Position numbers and translations under genes: made by a program. A model generated the notes under the pieces. It searched no databases. It had not been told where the DNA came from and saw only the letters and a program-made list of their open reading frames with translations. Positions 16,015-23,672 of a stretch of DNA of 32,317 nucleotides are shown one piece after another (the stretch's first letter is position 1; every line of letters starts with the position of its first letter). Location of the stretch: contig CP086218.1 in the NCBI GenBank assembly GCA_020844795.1, positions 734,458 through 766,774 on the forward strand. Reading direction: 5' to 3'. This DNA comes from Methanothrix sp. (lineage in GTDB: Archaea > Halobacteriota > Methanosarcinia > Methanotrichales > Methanotrichaceae).

Positions 16015-16031
16015 GGGCGGCACCGCCGCCC
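16015..16031. other. Perfect GC hairpin in a purine-rich intergenic stretch
   Basis: GGGCGGC and GCCGCCC flank an ACC loop. It lies between the convergent dCache and MC1 genes. The preceding 100 bases (about 15915-16012) are purine-rich on the plus strand, like the stretch before spt5. It may be a terminator stem, though no T-run follows. The rest of the 280-bp gap shows no credible gene. Confidence 0.4.
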
Positions 16032-16118
16032 CCTCGCGTTCTCCGATAGGTGATCCGAGTGGCTTTCCCGCCCCTCTCTCCGTCCGCCTCGCCTAGAAGA
16101 GGACGAGGTGCGAGATCT

Positions 16119-16391
16119 TCAGATCGTATCGAGCTTCTCTATGCCGATCTTCTTCACGTTCGGCTTCCAGATCTCCTTGGGCATCCAGTCGGGGGCGTTG
16201 GAGGGCTTCACCACCAGGTTCCTCTCCCCTTGGAAGATGTGAACCTTCTTCGTTCCCCTCTCCCGGAGCCTGATGTCGGTGTATCCGCGGTTTGCAGCCT
16301 TCAAAGCCGCCTGTCTCGGCTGTTTTCCCGTGAAAACGCCTATCTCGTTTCCTGAAGCGTCTCTCAACGCGAAGTTTCTTTTATTGGTCAT
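16119..16391 (-). CDS. mc1: Chromosomal protein MC1
   Basis: A 90-residue architectural DNA-binding protein that bends DNA and is known from Methanosarcinales and haloarchaea. The sequence shows the family core: RNFALRD near the N-terminus, then GVFTGKQPRQAALKAANRG, IRLRERGTKKVHIF and PDWMPKEIWKPNVKK. It is rich in Lys/Arg throughout. Compared with the Methanosarcina form I remember, a few residues after AANRG are missing, so the loop there is shorter. ATG 16391 has GAGAGG upstream, and a TATATAT box at 16447-16453 gives a leader of about 30 bases. It points to a Methanosarcinales-type host. It converges with the dCache gene and diverges from the APS-kinase-like gene. Confidence 0.95.
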   Translation of the reverse strand: MTNKRNFALRDASGNEIGVFTGKQPRQAALKAANRGYTDIRLRERGTKKVHIFQGERNLVVKPSNAPDWMPKEIWKPNVKKIGIEKLDTI

Positions 16392-16446
16392 ATTTTTATA
16401 CCTCTCATTATCCCTATGCAGTGGAGGTTATGTCCCGATGCATCCC

Positions 16447-16453
16447 TATATAT
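16447..16453 (-). promoter_or_regulatory. TATA box of the MC1 gene
   Basis: TATATAT lies about 59 bases upstream of ATG 16391, predicting a leader of about 30 bases that includes the GAGAGG ribosome site. Confidence 0.5.
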
Positions 16454-16610
16454 CAAGAACACTTATATTAATCTTTTGTCCGATCGAATATTTTCTTCGA
16501 AGTACTCGGGGTGGGGCGGCTTGATTTTGATCCTGCGACGTCGCATGGATGAACGGTGCGACCCTCCGGGATGAAGCCCCTGGAATCCGGAAGTCCTTCC
16601 CTGGGGAATG

Positions 16611-16620
16611 ATATTTATTT
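16611..16620 (+). promoter_or_regulatory. TATA-like box of the APS-kinase-like gene
   Basis: ATATTTATTT is centred about 26 bases before ATG 16642, so transcription should start at or next to the ATG. No Shine-Dalgarno sequence is present. This fits a leaderless message. Confidence 0.5.
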
Positions 16621-16641
16621 GGATGAGGGCGTCTATATCAT

Positions 16642-17187
16642 ATGTCTTGGGTTGTCTGGTTCACAGGCCTTCCTGGCTGCGGAAAGACCACCATCGCCCA
16701 GAGGGCCAAGGAGAGGCTGGCAGAGCGGGGGATAGCCGTCAGGGTCCTGGAACTGGACGAGATCCGCCGGGTCATCACCCCGGAGCCGACCTACACCGAC
16801 CAGGAGAGAGAGGTGGTCTACGCCAGCCTCGCCTATATGGCGAAGCTCCTCTCCGAGGCCGGAACGAACGTCATCGTCGATGCCACCGCCAACAGGCGCA
16901 GATACCGGGACCTGGCGAGAAGACTGATCCCCCAGTTCGCGGAAGTATACGTCAAGGCCTCCCTTGCGACCTGCATCGAGCGGGAGCAGGGGCGCAAGGC
17001 CGTATACTCCCCCCGGGGGATATACGCCAAAGCTGGTGAGGTGGGAGCAACAGTGCCGGGGGCCGACGTCGCCTACGAGGAACCGATAGATCCCGGAGTG
17101 GTGGTGGACGCTGAGGGGGTGGATCCTGACCAGAACGCTGAAGCGGTCGCGGTCTGGATCCTCGAAAACTTCGAAGATAAGGGATGA
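16642..17187 (+). CDS. Adenylylsulfate kinase (CysC)-like P-loop kinase
   Basis: A 181-residue kinase of the CysC family, which phosphorylates APS to PAPS using ATP. The Walker A loop is GLPGCGKTT (residues 9-17). NVIVDATANRRRYRDLARR and VYVKASLATCIERE correspond to CysC core strands and the lid region, and GIYAKAGEVGATVPGADVAYEEP corresponds to the APS-binding GLYAKARAGE...PYEAP segment. The usual DGD-x-VR motif after strand 2 is changed to LDEIRR, and a Cys sits in the P-loop. No ATP sulfurylase or PAPS reductase gene is nearby, so the true substrate could differ. It precedes the GAPDH-like gene by 61 bp, but that gene has its own promoter-like box. Confidence 0.8.
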   Translation: MSWVVWFTGLPGCGKTTIAQRAKERLAERGIAVRVLELDEIRRVITPEPTYTDQEREVVYASLAYMAKLLSEAGTNVIVDATANRRRYRDLARRLIPQFAEVYVKASLATCIEREQGRKAVYSPRGIYAKAGEVGATVPGADVAYEEPIDPGVVVDAEGVDPDQNAEAVAVWILENFEDKG

Positions 17188-17248
17188 GATCTACAGCTGG
17201 AAAGGTTAATATCAGGACACTCATCTCATCTCGTATGGAGGAATTAAA

Positions 17249-18403
17249 TTGAGATCAGATGCTGGCTTCGTCGGATTTGACGGAACGGAGAATAAGAGAA
17301 CGATCCTGGCCATCGACGCCGTGAAGAAGGCCGGGGGGATCGAGGGCGACCTGAACGTCCTCCTCCGAAAGCCTCACGGAAGGGCGAAGAGCGTCCTCTC
17401 CAAGCTGGTCAGGCTCTGCGACGTCCAGGCCTACGTCTCCGACGCCGCCGACCAGGGTAAGTGGGAGAGCGCTGGATTCTCCATCCGGGGCGGCTATCAA
17501 GACTTCTTCGAGGACTCCGACTTCATCATGGTGGGGACCCCGGGGGACCAGGAGGCCCCCTACGTCGAGGCGGGGCTGGCCCACGGCTCCACCGTATCCC
17601 TGATGGGAGGGGCCCACAGGGACAAGATAAGGGCGGCTCTCGAGGAGAAGGGGTTCGAGATCACCGACGACCTCGAGGCTGACTTCAGCCGGGAGTTCTT
17701 CTTCGGGCTTGAGAACTATGAGCTCTTCACCAAGGCGAGGCCGAAGGTGATCCAGTGCACCAGCTGCAACACCACCGGGATATGCAGAGCGTCTCTTGCA
17801 GCCCGGCCCCTGGGGCTGAAGATGATCCTCGGAAACATCGACCGAAGGCAGGGCGACCCCCACACCGTCGTCAGGGCATCTCCTTCCGCCGCCTCCATCG
17901 GCAAGGGTGTGGGCCACCAGGGTACCGACGCCGGGACTATCTTCGAGGAGGTAGAATACAGCATCCGGGCTTCGAAGATCCCGACGACGGTCCCCCATAC
18001 CAGCTTCCTCGAGTTCGTCTTCGAGGGGGATGTGGCTCCCGAGGAGTTTCTGGAGAGCCTCGCCAGCACTAGAGAGGTCGTCGTCTTCCCGTACGCCGAC
18101 GAGGGAGGGCGCAAGCACGAGTGGACGAGCGAGATCCTCGAGGCCTTCCTCACCGGGTTTGAGCGGCCGATATCTCCGGAGATCTTCGAGCTGCTCTTCT
18201 CCGATGCCATAATCCCCGTCAAGCTCGGCGACTACACCATCCTCCAGGGGGTTATGATGGTCGAGCAGATGTCCATCGCCGTCCCCAACCACGTCGAGTC
18301 CTACCTCCTGAACGCCGGCTACTCGGCGGAGAAGGTCCACAGCACCGTCGACGAGGCCCTATCTTGCGTCCACGGGGTCTGGCCTGACCGCCTCTCCACC
18401 TGA
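17249..18403 (+). CDS. Divergent archaeal-type glyceraldehyde-3-phosphate dehydrogenase-like protein
   Basis: A 384-residue protein, longer than the usual 335-340 of archaeal type II GAPDH. The catalytic motif SCNTTGICR is intact (Cys173), followed by a core resembling the phosphate-binding and catalytic domain (ILGNIDRRQGDPHT, then GHQGTDAGTIFEEVEYSIRASKIPTT). The N-terminus is the odd part: the Rossmann fingerprint, normally VAINGYGTIGKRV, appears as VGFDGTENKRTI and lacks GxGxxG, with extra residues after it. Cofactor use may therefore be altered, or the protein may act on another aldehyde or acyl phosphate. The start is TTG 17249, supported by GGAGGA six bases upstream. EndA follows after 13 bp, so the two may be co-transcribed. 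Confidence 0.7.
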   Translation: MRSDAGFVGFDGTENKRTILAIDAVKKAGGIEGDLNVLLRKPHGRAKSVLSKLVRLCDVQAYVSDAADQGKWESAGFSIRGGYQDFFEDSDFIMVGTPGDQEAPYVEAGLAHGSTVSLMGGAHRDKIRAALEEKGFEITDDLEADFSREFFFGLENYELFTKARPKVIQCTSCNTTGICRASLAARPLGLKMILGNIDRRQGDPHTVVRASPSAASIGKGVGHQGTDAGTIFEEVEYSIRASKIPTTVPHTSFLEFVFEGDVAPEEFLESLASTREVVVFPYADEGGRKHEWTSEILEAFLTGFERPISPEIFELLFSDAIIPVKLGDYTILQGVMMVEQMSIAVPNHVESYLLNAGYSAEKVHSTVDEALSCVHGVWPDRLST

Positions 18404-18416
18404 GCCGACATAACCC

Positions 18417-19475
18417 ATGTCCGACGACCCGATACGAGGCGGCCTCTCCGGAGACAAGGTCCTCCTGGGAGGAGAGGCGACGGAGGAGCTTTACGGCCAG
18501 GGGTCCTTTGGAAGGCCCGTCGATGGGGGGCTTCAGCTATCCCTGGTGGAGGCTGCCTACCTCCTGGACCGGAGCAGGATCGCAGTCCGCCTCGAGGGGG
18601 TGGACCTCGACTTCCGATCCTTCTTCGAGAAGGCTACAGCGATAGAAGCCGGTTTTGAGTTCAGGTACGTCGTATACAAAGACCTCCGGGAGAGGGGCTA
18701 CTACGTCCAGCCAGGGGTCACCGACTTCCGGGTCTATCCCAGGGGCGGAAAGCCGGGAAAGACCCCCGCCGAGTTCTACGTCCGGGTATTCTCCGAGAGG
18801 CAGCCGGTACCTCTAAAGGATCTGGTGGAGCCTATGAAGGTCACAAGGCAGATGAGAAAGAGGCTGATGCTGGCTGTCGTGGACGAGGAGAGCGACATAA
18901 CCTTCTACGAGGCGCGGGAGAGGGAGCTGAAAGGGGATATGAAGGTCGAGGTCGGGGGGGGCACCGCCACCCTCCTGGAGGACAGGGTGATGCTCTGGGA
19001 CCCCGAATCCTCTGAGAGGATCCACGAGGGCGGGTTCTACGGGAAGCCCGGCGGCGGGAGGCTTCAGCTATCCCTGGTGGAGTCGGCTTATCTCCTTGAG
19101 AAGGGCCTCCTCGGGATCGTCGATCGGTCTGGCGAGCCTCTCAGCCTCGAAGAGTTCGTAAGACGATCCCGGTCCGTAGAGGATGACTTCGATATGAAGC
19201 ACCGGGTATACCGGGACCTCCGGGAGAAAGACCTGGTGGTCAAGACCGGATTCAAGTTCGGTAGCCACTTCCGGGTCTATAAGAGGGTGGAGAGCTCAAG
19301 GAAGGTCCCCCACTCCGAGTACCTCGTCCACTCCATCCCCGAAGACCACGTATTCCACCTCCCCGTCGTCTCCCGGGCGGTCAGGCTCGCCCATAGCGTT
19401 AGGAAGGTGATGGTCTTCGCCCGCGACGAAGGTGGCATGGTGAAGTACTTGGAGATCGGAAGGCTGAAGCCCTGA
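18417..19475 (+). CDS. endA: tRNA-splicing endonuclease, duplicated homodimeric type
   Basis: A 352-residue endonuclease that cuts introns from tRNA at bulge-helix-bulge motifs. It is a tandem duplication of the EndA unit, as in Archaeoglobus. The C-terminal half keeps the catalytic triad: Tyr288 in HFRVY, His299 in HSEYLV and Lys330 in AHSVRK, with the same spacing as known enzymes. The N-terminal half retains the fold (LQLSLVEAAYLL, DFRVY, MRKRLML) but has Ala where the catalytic His should be, so it is structural. Both halves carry the GRLQLSLVE-type opening. The ATG lies 13 bp after the GAPDH-like stop. Function is well supported. Confidence 0.93.
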   Translation: MSDDPIRGGLSGDKVLLGGEATEELYGQGSFGRPVDGGLQLSLVEAAYLLDRSRIAVRLEGVDLDFRSFFEKATAIEAGFEFRYVVYKDLRERGYYVQPGVTDFRVYPRGGKPGKTPAEFYVRVFSERQPVPLKDLVEPMKVTRQMRKRLMLAVVDEESDITFYEARERELKGDMKVEVGGGTATLLEDRVMLWDPESSERIHEGGFYGKPGGGRLQLSLVESAYLLEKGLLGIVDRSGEPLSLEEFVRRSRSVEDDFDMKHRVYRDLREKDLVVKTGFKFGSHFRVYKRVESSRKVPHSEYLVHSIPEDHVFHLPVVSRAVRLAHSVRKVMVFARDEGGMVKYLEIGRLKP

Positions 19476-19521
19476 AAGCCGTCGCGATATTTCGAAGATA
19501 CGACCTTAACCCATCGATGAT

Positions 19522-19974
19522 ATGATCTCCCTAGATATCAAAATCCTCAGGCTCTTTTCTTCCCGACACCTTCTATCGCCTTCTGTAGGTACCTCGCAGG
19601 ACCCTCTAAGGCTGATCGAGGAGGGCAACTCCAGTCTAAAAGAGGGAGATCTGGATCTCGCCCTCACCTCCTACCAGAGGGCAGCCCGGATCCGTCCCTC
19701 CGGCTCCGCAGAGAGAAGGTCGGCTCTCGTCCTCGGCATGATGGGAAGGTACATGGAGGCGATCGGATCCCTCGACCGGGCGGCGGAGATGGAGCCCCTC
19801 GATCCCCTGCCTTGGATCTTTCGGGGTTTCATCTTCTGGCGGCTTGAGAGGTGGCAGGAGGCGACCGCCAGCTTCGAACGGGCGGTCGCCCTCCGTCCGG
19901 AGGAGGGATACGCCCGCTACTGCAGGTCCATCTCGGTGGAGGAGATGAATAAAAGGAGAGTTCGTCGATTCTGA
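19522..19974 (+). CDS. Tetratricopeptide-repeat protein
   Basis: A 150-residue protein with about three TPR units (residues about 29-130). They include LIEEGNSSLKEGDLDLALTSYQRAARIRP, then ALVLGMMGRYMEAIGSLDRAAEMEP and PWIFRGFIFWRLERWQEATASFERAVALRP. Gly/Ala at position 8 and Ala at position 20 of each unit are largely kept. It lacks a catalytic domain and probably mediates protein contacts. The first 25 residues are not typical TPR and do not look like a clear signal peptide, so a later start is possible. ATG 19522 lies 46 bp after endA. Confidence 0.75.
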   Translation: MISLDIKILRLFSSRHLLSPSVGTSQDPLRLIEEGNSSLKEGDLDLALTSYQRAARIRPSGSAERRSALVLGMMGRYMEAIGSLDRAAEMEPLDPLPWIFRGFIFWRLERWQEATASFERAVALRPEEGYARYCRSISVEEMNKRRVRRF

Positions 19975-20062
19975 TAAATGGAGACGCCGTCGGTCCTGAG
20001 ATCCTGAAGATGAGGATCTGGGATCTCCGGGATCCGAGGGCTATCCGGCGGCGACGGATAGA

Positions 20063-20134
20063 TGGACTCGGCGGGATTCGAACCCGCGGCCTTTACCTTG
20101 CGAAGGTAACGATCTACCCCTGATCTACGAGCCC
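20063..20134 (-). tRNA. tRNA-Ala (anticodon CGC)
   Basis: All four stems fold by eye: acceptor GGGCTCG with CGAGTCC, D-stem GATC with GATC, anticodon stem TTACC with GGTAA around loop TTCGCAA, and T-stem GCGGG with CCCGC around TTCGAAT. The third acceptor pair is G-U, the classic alanine identity element, and the discriminator is A. The anticodon CGC reads GCG. There is no intron and the 3' CCA is not encoded. It lies 34 bp downstream of aEF1B on the same strand. Confidence 0.97.
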
Positions 20135-20168
20135 TATGCAAAACTCAAGACCGCCAAAGGAGGGGGTT

Positions 20169-20435
20169 TTAAAGGAGCCCTACCCCTTCAACCTCTACCG
20201 ACTGGACTCCCTCGACGGACGCTACGGCGGCCTCCAGCCCGTCGGTTCCTGTGACCCCTTCCGCCAGGATCACCGCCACCATAAGGGCCTTCAGGCCAAA
20301 GGCTATCGGCTCTTCTGCGAAGCCGTGAAGCCTTGCGCCCTCGGGAAGGACGGCCTTGATCTCATCCTTGAGCCTCTCCATATCTACCTCGGTCCCCTCG
20401 GGCATAACCTTCAGCTTAGCGGCAACCTCACCCAC
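20169..20435 (-). CDS. ef1b: Translation elongation factor aEF1B (EF-1 beta)
   Basis: An 88-residue guanine nucleotide exchange factor for aEF1A. The pattern GEVAAKLKVMPEG, EVDMERLKDEIKAVLP, EEPIAFGLKALMVAVIL and LEAAVASVEGVQSVEVEGV is the full small archaeal family. The start is the GTG at 20435: it gives MGEVAAKLKV as in homologues, and GAGGTGAT lies just upstream. An in-frame ATG at 20465 would add ten unrelated residues and lies inside the preceding zinc-ribbon gene. The upstream zinc-ribbon stop is 10 bp away, a neighbour pair conserved in many archaea. tRNA-Ala follows. Confidence 0.95.
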   Translation of the reverse strand: MGEVAAKLKVMPEGTEVDMERLKDEIKAVLPEGARLHGFAEEPIAFGLKALMVAVILAEGVTGTDGLEAAVASVEGVQSVEVEGVGLL

Positions 20436-20445
20436 AAATATCACC

Positions 20446-20613
20446 TCAGGGACCCACAAACCCACAGTTGGGACAGGTATAGGAGTTGCTCTGCTTTCTG
20501 CACCTATTACACCTCATAATTATCTCCCCACAGTCGGGGCAGGGGAACCTGGCGCCTATAGGCCCGATCAACGTCACTCCGCATGACATGCATCTATCTG
20601 ATTTCTCCGTCAT
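20446..20613 (-). CDS. Small zinc-ribbon protein (HVO_2753-like) upstream of aEF1B
   Basis: A 55-residue protein with four CxxC pairs: Cys8/11, Cys25/28, Cys35/38 and Cys47/50. These should form two zinc sites. The sequence runs [46 protein letters not shown] and ends VGP. It matches the small zinc-finger family known as HVO_2753 in haloarchaea, which typically sits directly upstream of aEF1B; its role is not well defined. ATG 20613 overlaps the mfnE stop as ATGA, so translation is probably coupled. The aEF1B ribosome site overlaps its stop. Confidence 0.92.
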   Translation of the reverse strand: MTEKSDRCMSCGVTLIGPIGARFPCPDCGEIIMRCNRCRKQSNSYTCPNCGFVGP

Positions 20614-21308
20614 GTTACTCTCTCTTTCGTGCTCTGATCGATCCTCGGGTATAAACTTTCCCTTACGTCAGGACCGGATCGACCAACACCTCGCCCTCTT
20701 ATAAGGGTTCCGCCCTTCCCCATCTTCAGGTTCGCGATGAACCGGTCGGGAACCCTCCCGTCCATCACCAAGCAGCTCCGTCCCGAACTCCTCAGGATCT
20801 GAAGGGATCCCTGGTCTATGCACGTCTTCTCTCCTATGAGGGATTCTGCCGGGATCTCAGCGGCGATTCGACCGTCCAAGATCACCCCCTCGACGTCGGT
20901 GGCCTTGATGAAGTCGGCGGCGAGCCTTCCGGCTACGAGGGCGGCGACAGAGTCGGAGGTGTAATTCCAGTTCCGCAGAAGGCCCCGGTCGTCTCTCATC
21001 AGAGGACGGGAGGGGAGGAGGACGTCTACCCCGGAGGCTGGCGGTCTTATCTCGTCTGTCAGAGCAGCTCCGGTACCGTCTGCGAGAAAGTGGGCGTACT
21101 CTTCCATGGCCAAAATGGCCATCCAGTGAGCAGCCTCATCAGATAGACCGTATTTGTCGTATAACTCCCTCACCAGATCCGTCATGGGACCCCCCCCGGG
21201 GACGACGAGGAAGGAGGGCCCACCGCCGGAGAGGGAGACAAGGCGCCTCACGATATCTCTTGAAACGTCGATAAGACTTCCGCCGATCTTGATTATGGAG
21301 AAGTTCAT
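20610..21308 (-). CDS. mfnE: Amino-acid-kinase-fold protein, likely methanofuran biosynthesis kinase MfnE
   Basis: A 232-residue kinase with the amino acid kinase (aspartokinase/UMP kinase) fold. The N-terminal nucleotide and phosphate motif is [10 protein letters not shown], with [17 protein letters not shown] next and a C-terminal [12 protein letters not shown] nucleotide site. The archaeal group with this layout includes MfnE, which adds a second phosphate to aminomethylfuran-methyl phosphate in methanofuran synthesis. Assignment to MfnE rather than another archaeal kinase is inference from overall pattern. ATG 21308 is chosen because the frame before it lacks homologous sequence. It heads the cluster with the zinc ribbon, aEF1B and tRNA-Ala, and is divergent from the Nudix gene. 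Confidence 0.75.
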   Translation of the reverse strand: MNFSIIKIGGSLIDVSRDIVRRLVSLSGGGPSFLVVPGGGPMTDLVRELYDKYGLSDEAAHWMAILAMEEYAHFLADGTGAALTDEIRPPASGVDVLLPSRPLMRDDRGLLRNWNYTSDSVAALVAGRLAADFIKATDVEGVILDGRIAAEIPAESLIGEKTCIDQGSLQILRSSGRSCLVMDGRVPDRFIANLKMGKGGTLIRGRGVGRSGPDVRESLYPRIDQSTKERVT

Positions 21309-21498
21309 GGGAGAGGATGAGCCTTGCGAGTATTTCTCTTCAGCGGATCTGAAGTTCACTTGAGGAGGGCTGAGGTGAAGAAGAAGAGCGCAAAAGCCGA
21401 TTTTGGATGTAGGGTAAAGGAGGGAGACTAAGTACATCGACTTTTGCTAATGTAGTCCACGTCATTTGTCGAATATAAGCTTTTCGGTGGGGCACTGC

Positions 21499-21515
21499 AT
21501 TTAAGTCTATATAAG
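21499..21515 (+). promoter_or_regulatory. TATA-like boxes of the Nudix-GluRS operon
   Basis: TTTAAG (near 21500) and TATATAAG (near 21508) lie close to ATG 21529; a third AATATAAG is at 21472. The first is about 27 bases before the ATG and fits a leaderless start, since no purine-rich ribosome site is present. Confidence 0.45.
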
Positions 21516-21528
21516 TCTTCTCCTCCCC

Positions 21529-21918
21529 ATGGATACGCCTTCGCTGGCCGTTGATGCCCTCATCCTCTTTGGGGACGGGATAGTTCTGATAAGAAGGGAG
21601 AACCCGCCCTACCGGGGTAGGTACGCTCTGCCCGGAGGGTTCGTGGAGGTGGGGGAGACGGTCGAAGAAGCCGTCCGGCGGGAGGCGAAGGAGGAGACGG
21701 GGCTGGATATCACCCTCTTGAAGCTGGTGGGGGTCTACTCGAAGCCTGATCGAGACCCCCGGGGGCATGTCGTCTCCGTATGCTACCTCGCCTGGGGGAG
21801 GGGGAAGATATCGGCGGGGTCGGACGCCTCGGCTGCGGAGGTCGTCAGCCCCGAGTATCTGCCGCCCCTGGCCTTCGACCACGCCACCATAGTCAGGGAC
21901 GGGCTTGAGAAGCTTTAA
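21529..21918 (+). CDS. Nudix hydrolase (ADP-ribose pyrophosphatase-like)
   Basis: A 129-residue hydrolase acting on nucleoside diphosphate derivatives linked to another group. The Nudix box fits the consensus exactly from Gly37 to Leu59, with Glu43, Arg51, Glu52, Glu55 and Glu56 as the metal-binding core. RENPPYRGRYALPGGFVEVGE before the box is typical of archaeal ADP-ribose pyrophosphatases, as in Methanocaldococcus. The C-terminal SPEYLPPLAFDHATIVRDGL is also family-like. The substrate is inferred. GluRS starts 29 bp downstream on the same strand, so the genes are probably co-transcribed. Confidence 0.92.
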   Translation: MDTPSLAVDALILFGDGIVLIRRENPPYRGRYALPGGFVEVGETVEEAVRREAKEETGLDITLLKLVGVYSKPDRDPRGHVVSVCYLAWGRGKISAGSDASAAEVVSPEYLPPLAFDHATIVRDGLEKL

Positions 21919-21947
21919 GACCTCCGGGGGGAGGAAGGTGGTCTTGA

Positions 21948-23645
21948 ATGGCCGATGATATCAGGGAGATCATAGAGAAGTACGCCCTTCAGAACGCCGT
22001 GAAGTACAGGGCCGCGCCCCAGGCAGGAGCGGTGATGGGAAAGCTGATGGGTGAGCGCCCCGACCTGCGGGGGAGGGCGAAGGAGGTAGCGCCGATGGTA
22101 GCCTCGGTCCTCTTGGAGGTGGCAGAGGGAGGGCCGGAGGAGTGGAAGAGCCGCCTTGCAGAGATCGCACCGGAGCTCCTTACAGAGCTTGGAGGTAAGA
22201 GAGAGCCGGATAAGGGGCTCGCCGACCTCTCCGGCGCCGAAGGCGGCGTCGTCATGAGGTTCGCCCCCAACCCCAACGGTCCGCCGACGATCGGCTCCGC
22301 CCGGGGGATCATCATCAACTCCGAGTACGTCAGAAGGTACGGCGGGAAGTTCCTCCTCCGCTTCGACGACACCGACCCCGTCAACAAGAGGCCGATGCCC
22401 GAGGCCTACGGCTGGTACCTCGAAGACTGCCGGTGGCTGGGGGCTGTCCCCGACGAGGTGATCATCGCCAGCGACCGTCTCCCTGAGTACTACAGAGTGG
22501 CTGAAGAGCTGATAAGGAGGGGCGGAGCCTACGTCTGCCGGTGCGATCAGGCTGCCTTCAAGGCCCTGAAAGACGGTGCAAAGCCCTGTCCCCACCGGGG
22601 CACCAGCCCCGAAGAGAACATCTCCCTCTGGGGAGAGATGATGAGCGGCGGCCTTGGGCCCGGCGACGCGGTCCTGAGGATAAAGACGGATATCCTCCAC
22701 AAGGACCCGGCCCTCCGGGACTGGGGCGCCTTTCGGATCGTCACCGCCGACCACCCGAGGGTCGGTGATAGGTACCGGGTCTGGCCGCTCCTAGACTTCG
22801 AGTCCGCCGTCGAGGACCACCTCCAGGGGGTGACCCACATCCTCCGGGGAAAGGACCTGATGGACAGCGAGCGGAGGCAGAGGTACCTCTACGACCACAT
22901 GGGCTGGGATTACCCGAAGACGATCCACTGGGGTAGGATCAAGATCCACCAGTTCGGCTCCTTCAGCACCTCCGCCCTCCGGCGGGCCCTGGAGGCGGGG
23001 GAGTACTCCGGCTGGGACGACGCCCGGATGCCCACGGTCCGGGCCCTCCGGCGGCGGGGGATCCGCCCCGAGGCGCTCCGAAAGTTCATGATCGAGCTCG
23101 GGGTCGGGGAGACGGACATCAGCATCAGCATGGACTCGGTCTACGCCGAGAACAGGAAGATCGTCGACCCTTCGGCACGGAGGCGGTTCTTCGTCAAGGA
23201 CCCGGTGGAGATAAAGATAGAGGGAGAGATCCCCGAGGTCGCAGCCGCCCCCTTCCACCCGACCCTGGACCTGGGCTTTCGCGAGATACCCGCGGGCCCG
23301 AAGCTCCTCGTCTCCGCCGACGACCTCTCCGACCTGAAGGTGGGAGCAAGCCTCCGGCTCAAAGACCTCTCCAACATCGAGATTTTGAGCCTTGATCCGC
23401 TTCAGGCGATGGCGATCGGGACCGACCCCCACCAGGCGAAGGAGATGCGGCTGCGGATCATCCACTGGGCTCCCCCCGACGGCGTCCCCGTCCGGGTGAT
23501 GCGACCCGACGGCGTCGACTCCGGGATAGGTGAGGTCGGGATCGGAGAGGACCTGGACAGGGTCGTCCAGTTCGAGAGGTACGGCTTCGTCCGGATCGAT
23601 TCCGTCTCGCAGGACGGGGTAGTTGCCTACTTTGCCCACCGGTGA
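21948..23645 (+). CDS. gltX: Glutamyl-tRNA synthetase (archaeal GluRS)
   Basis: A 565-residue class I synthetase. An archaeal-type N-terminal helical region (about 1-95) is followed by the catalytic Rossmann domain, starting VVMRFAPNPNGPPTIGSARG (about 101-120). The HIGH signature is here TIGS (114-117). FLLRFDDTDP, HILRGKDLMDSERRQRYLY and IHWGRIKIHQF are conserved catalytic pieces, and SFSTSALRRALEAGEY stands in the KMSKS region. The C-terminal beta-barrel anticodon-binding domain ends in VVAYFAHR. I recall PPTLGS-like forms in Methanosarcina, so this is probably a lineage trait and not decay. In archaea the enzyme also mischarges tRNA-Gln. GGAGGAAGGTGG precedes the ATG. Confidence 0.95.
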   Translation: MADDIREIIEKYALQNAVKYRAAPQAGAVMGKLMGERPDLRGRAKEVAPMVASVLLEVAEGGPEEWKSRLAEIAPELLTELGGKREPDKGLADLSGAEGGVVMRFAPNPNGPPTIGSARGIIINSEYVRRYGGKFLLRFDDTDPVNKRPMPEAYGWYLEDCRWLGAVPDEVIIASDRLPEYYRVAEELIRRGGAYVCRCDQAAFKALKDGAKPCPHRGTSPEENISLWGEMMSGGLGPGDAVLRIKTDILHKDPALRDWGAFRIVTADHPRVGDRYRVWPLLDFESAVEDHLQGVTHILRGKDLMDSERRQRYLYDHMGWDYPKTIHWGRIKIHQFGSFSTSALRRALEAGEYSGWDDARMPTVRALRRRGIRPEALRKFMIELGVGETDISISMDSVYAENRKIVDPSARRRFFVKDPVEIKIEGEIPEVAAAPFHPTLDLGFREIPAGPKLLVSADDLSDLKVGASLRLKDLSNIEILSLDPLQAMAIGTDPHQAKEMRLRIIHWAPPDGVPVRVMRPDGVDSGIGEVGIGEDLDRVVQFERYGFVRIDSVSQDGVVAYFAHR

Positions 23646-23672
23646 GGGCGTCAATTAAGGTGGAGTGTTATT

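Noticed and set aside
20063-20134. tRNA-Ala as a pseudogene because CCA is not encoded
   Set aside because: Many archaeal tRNA genes lack an encoded CCA; all stems, the G-U identity pair and the anticodon loop are intact.
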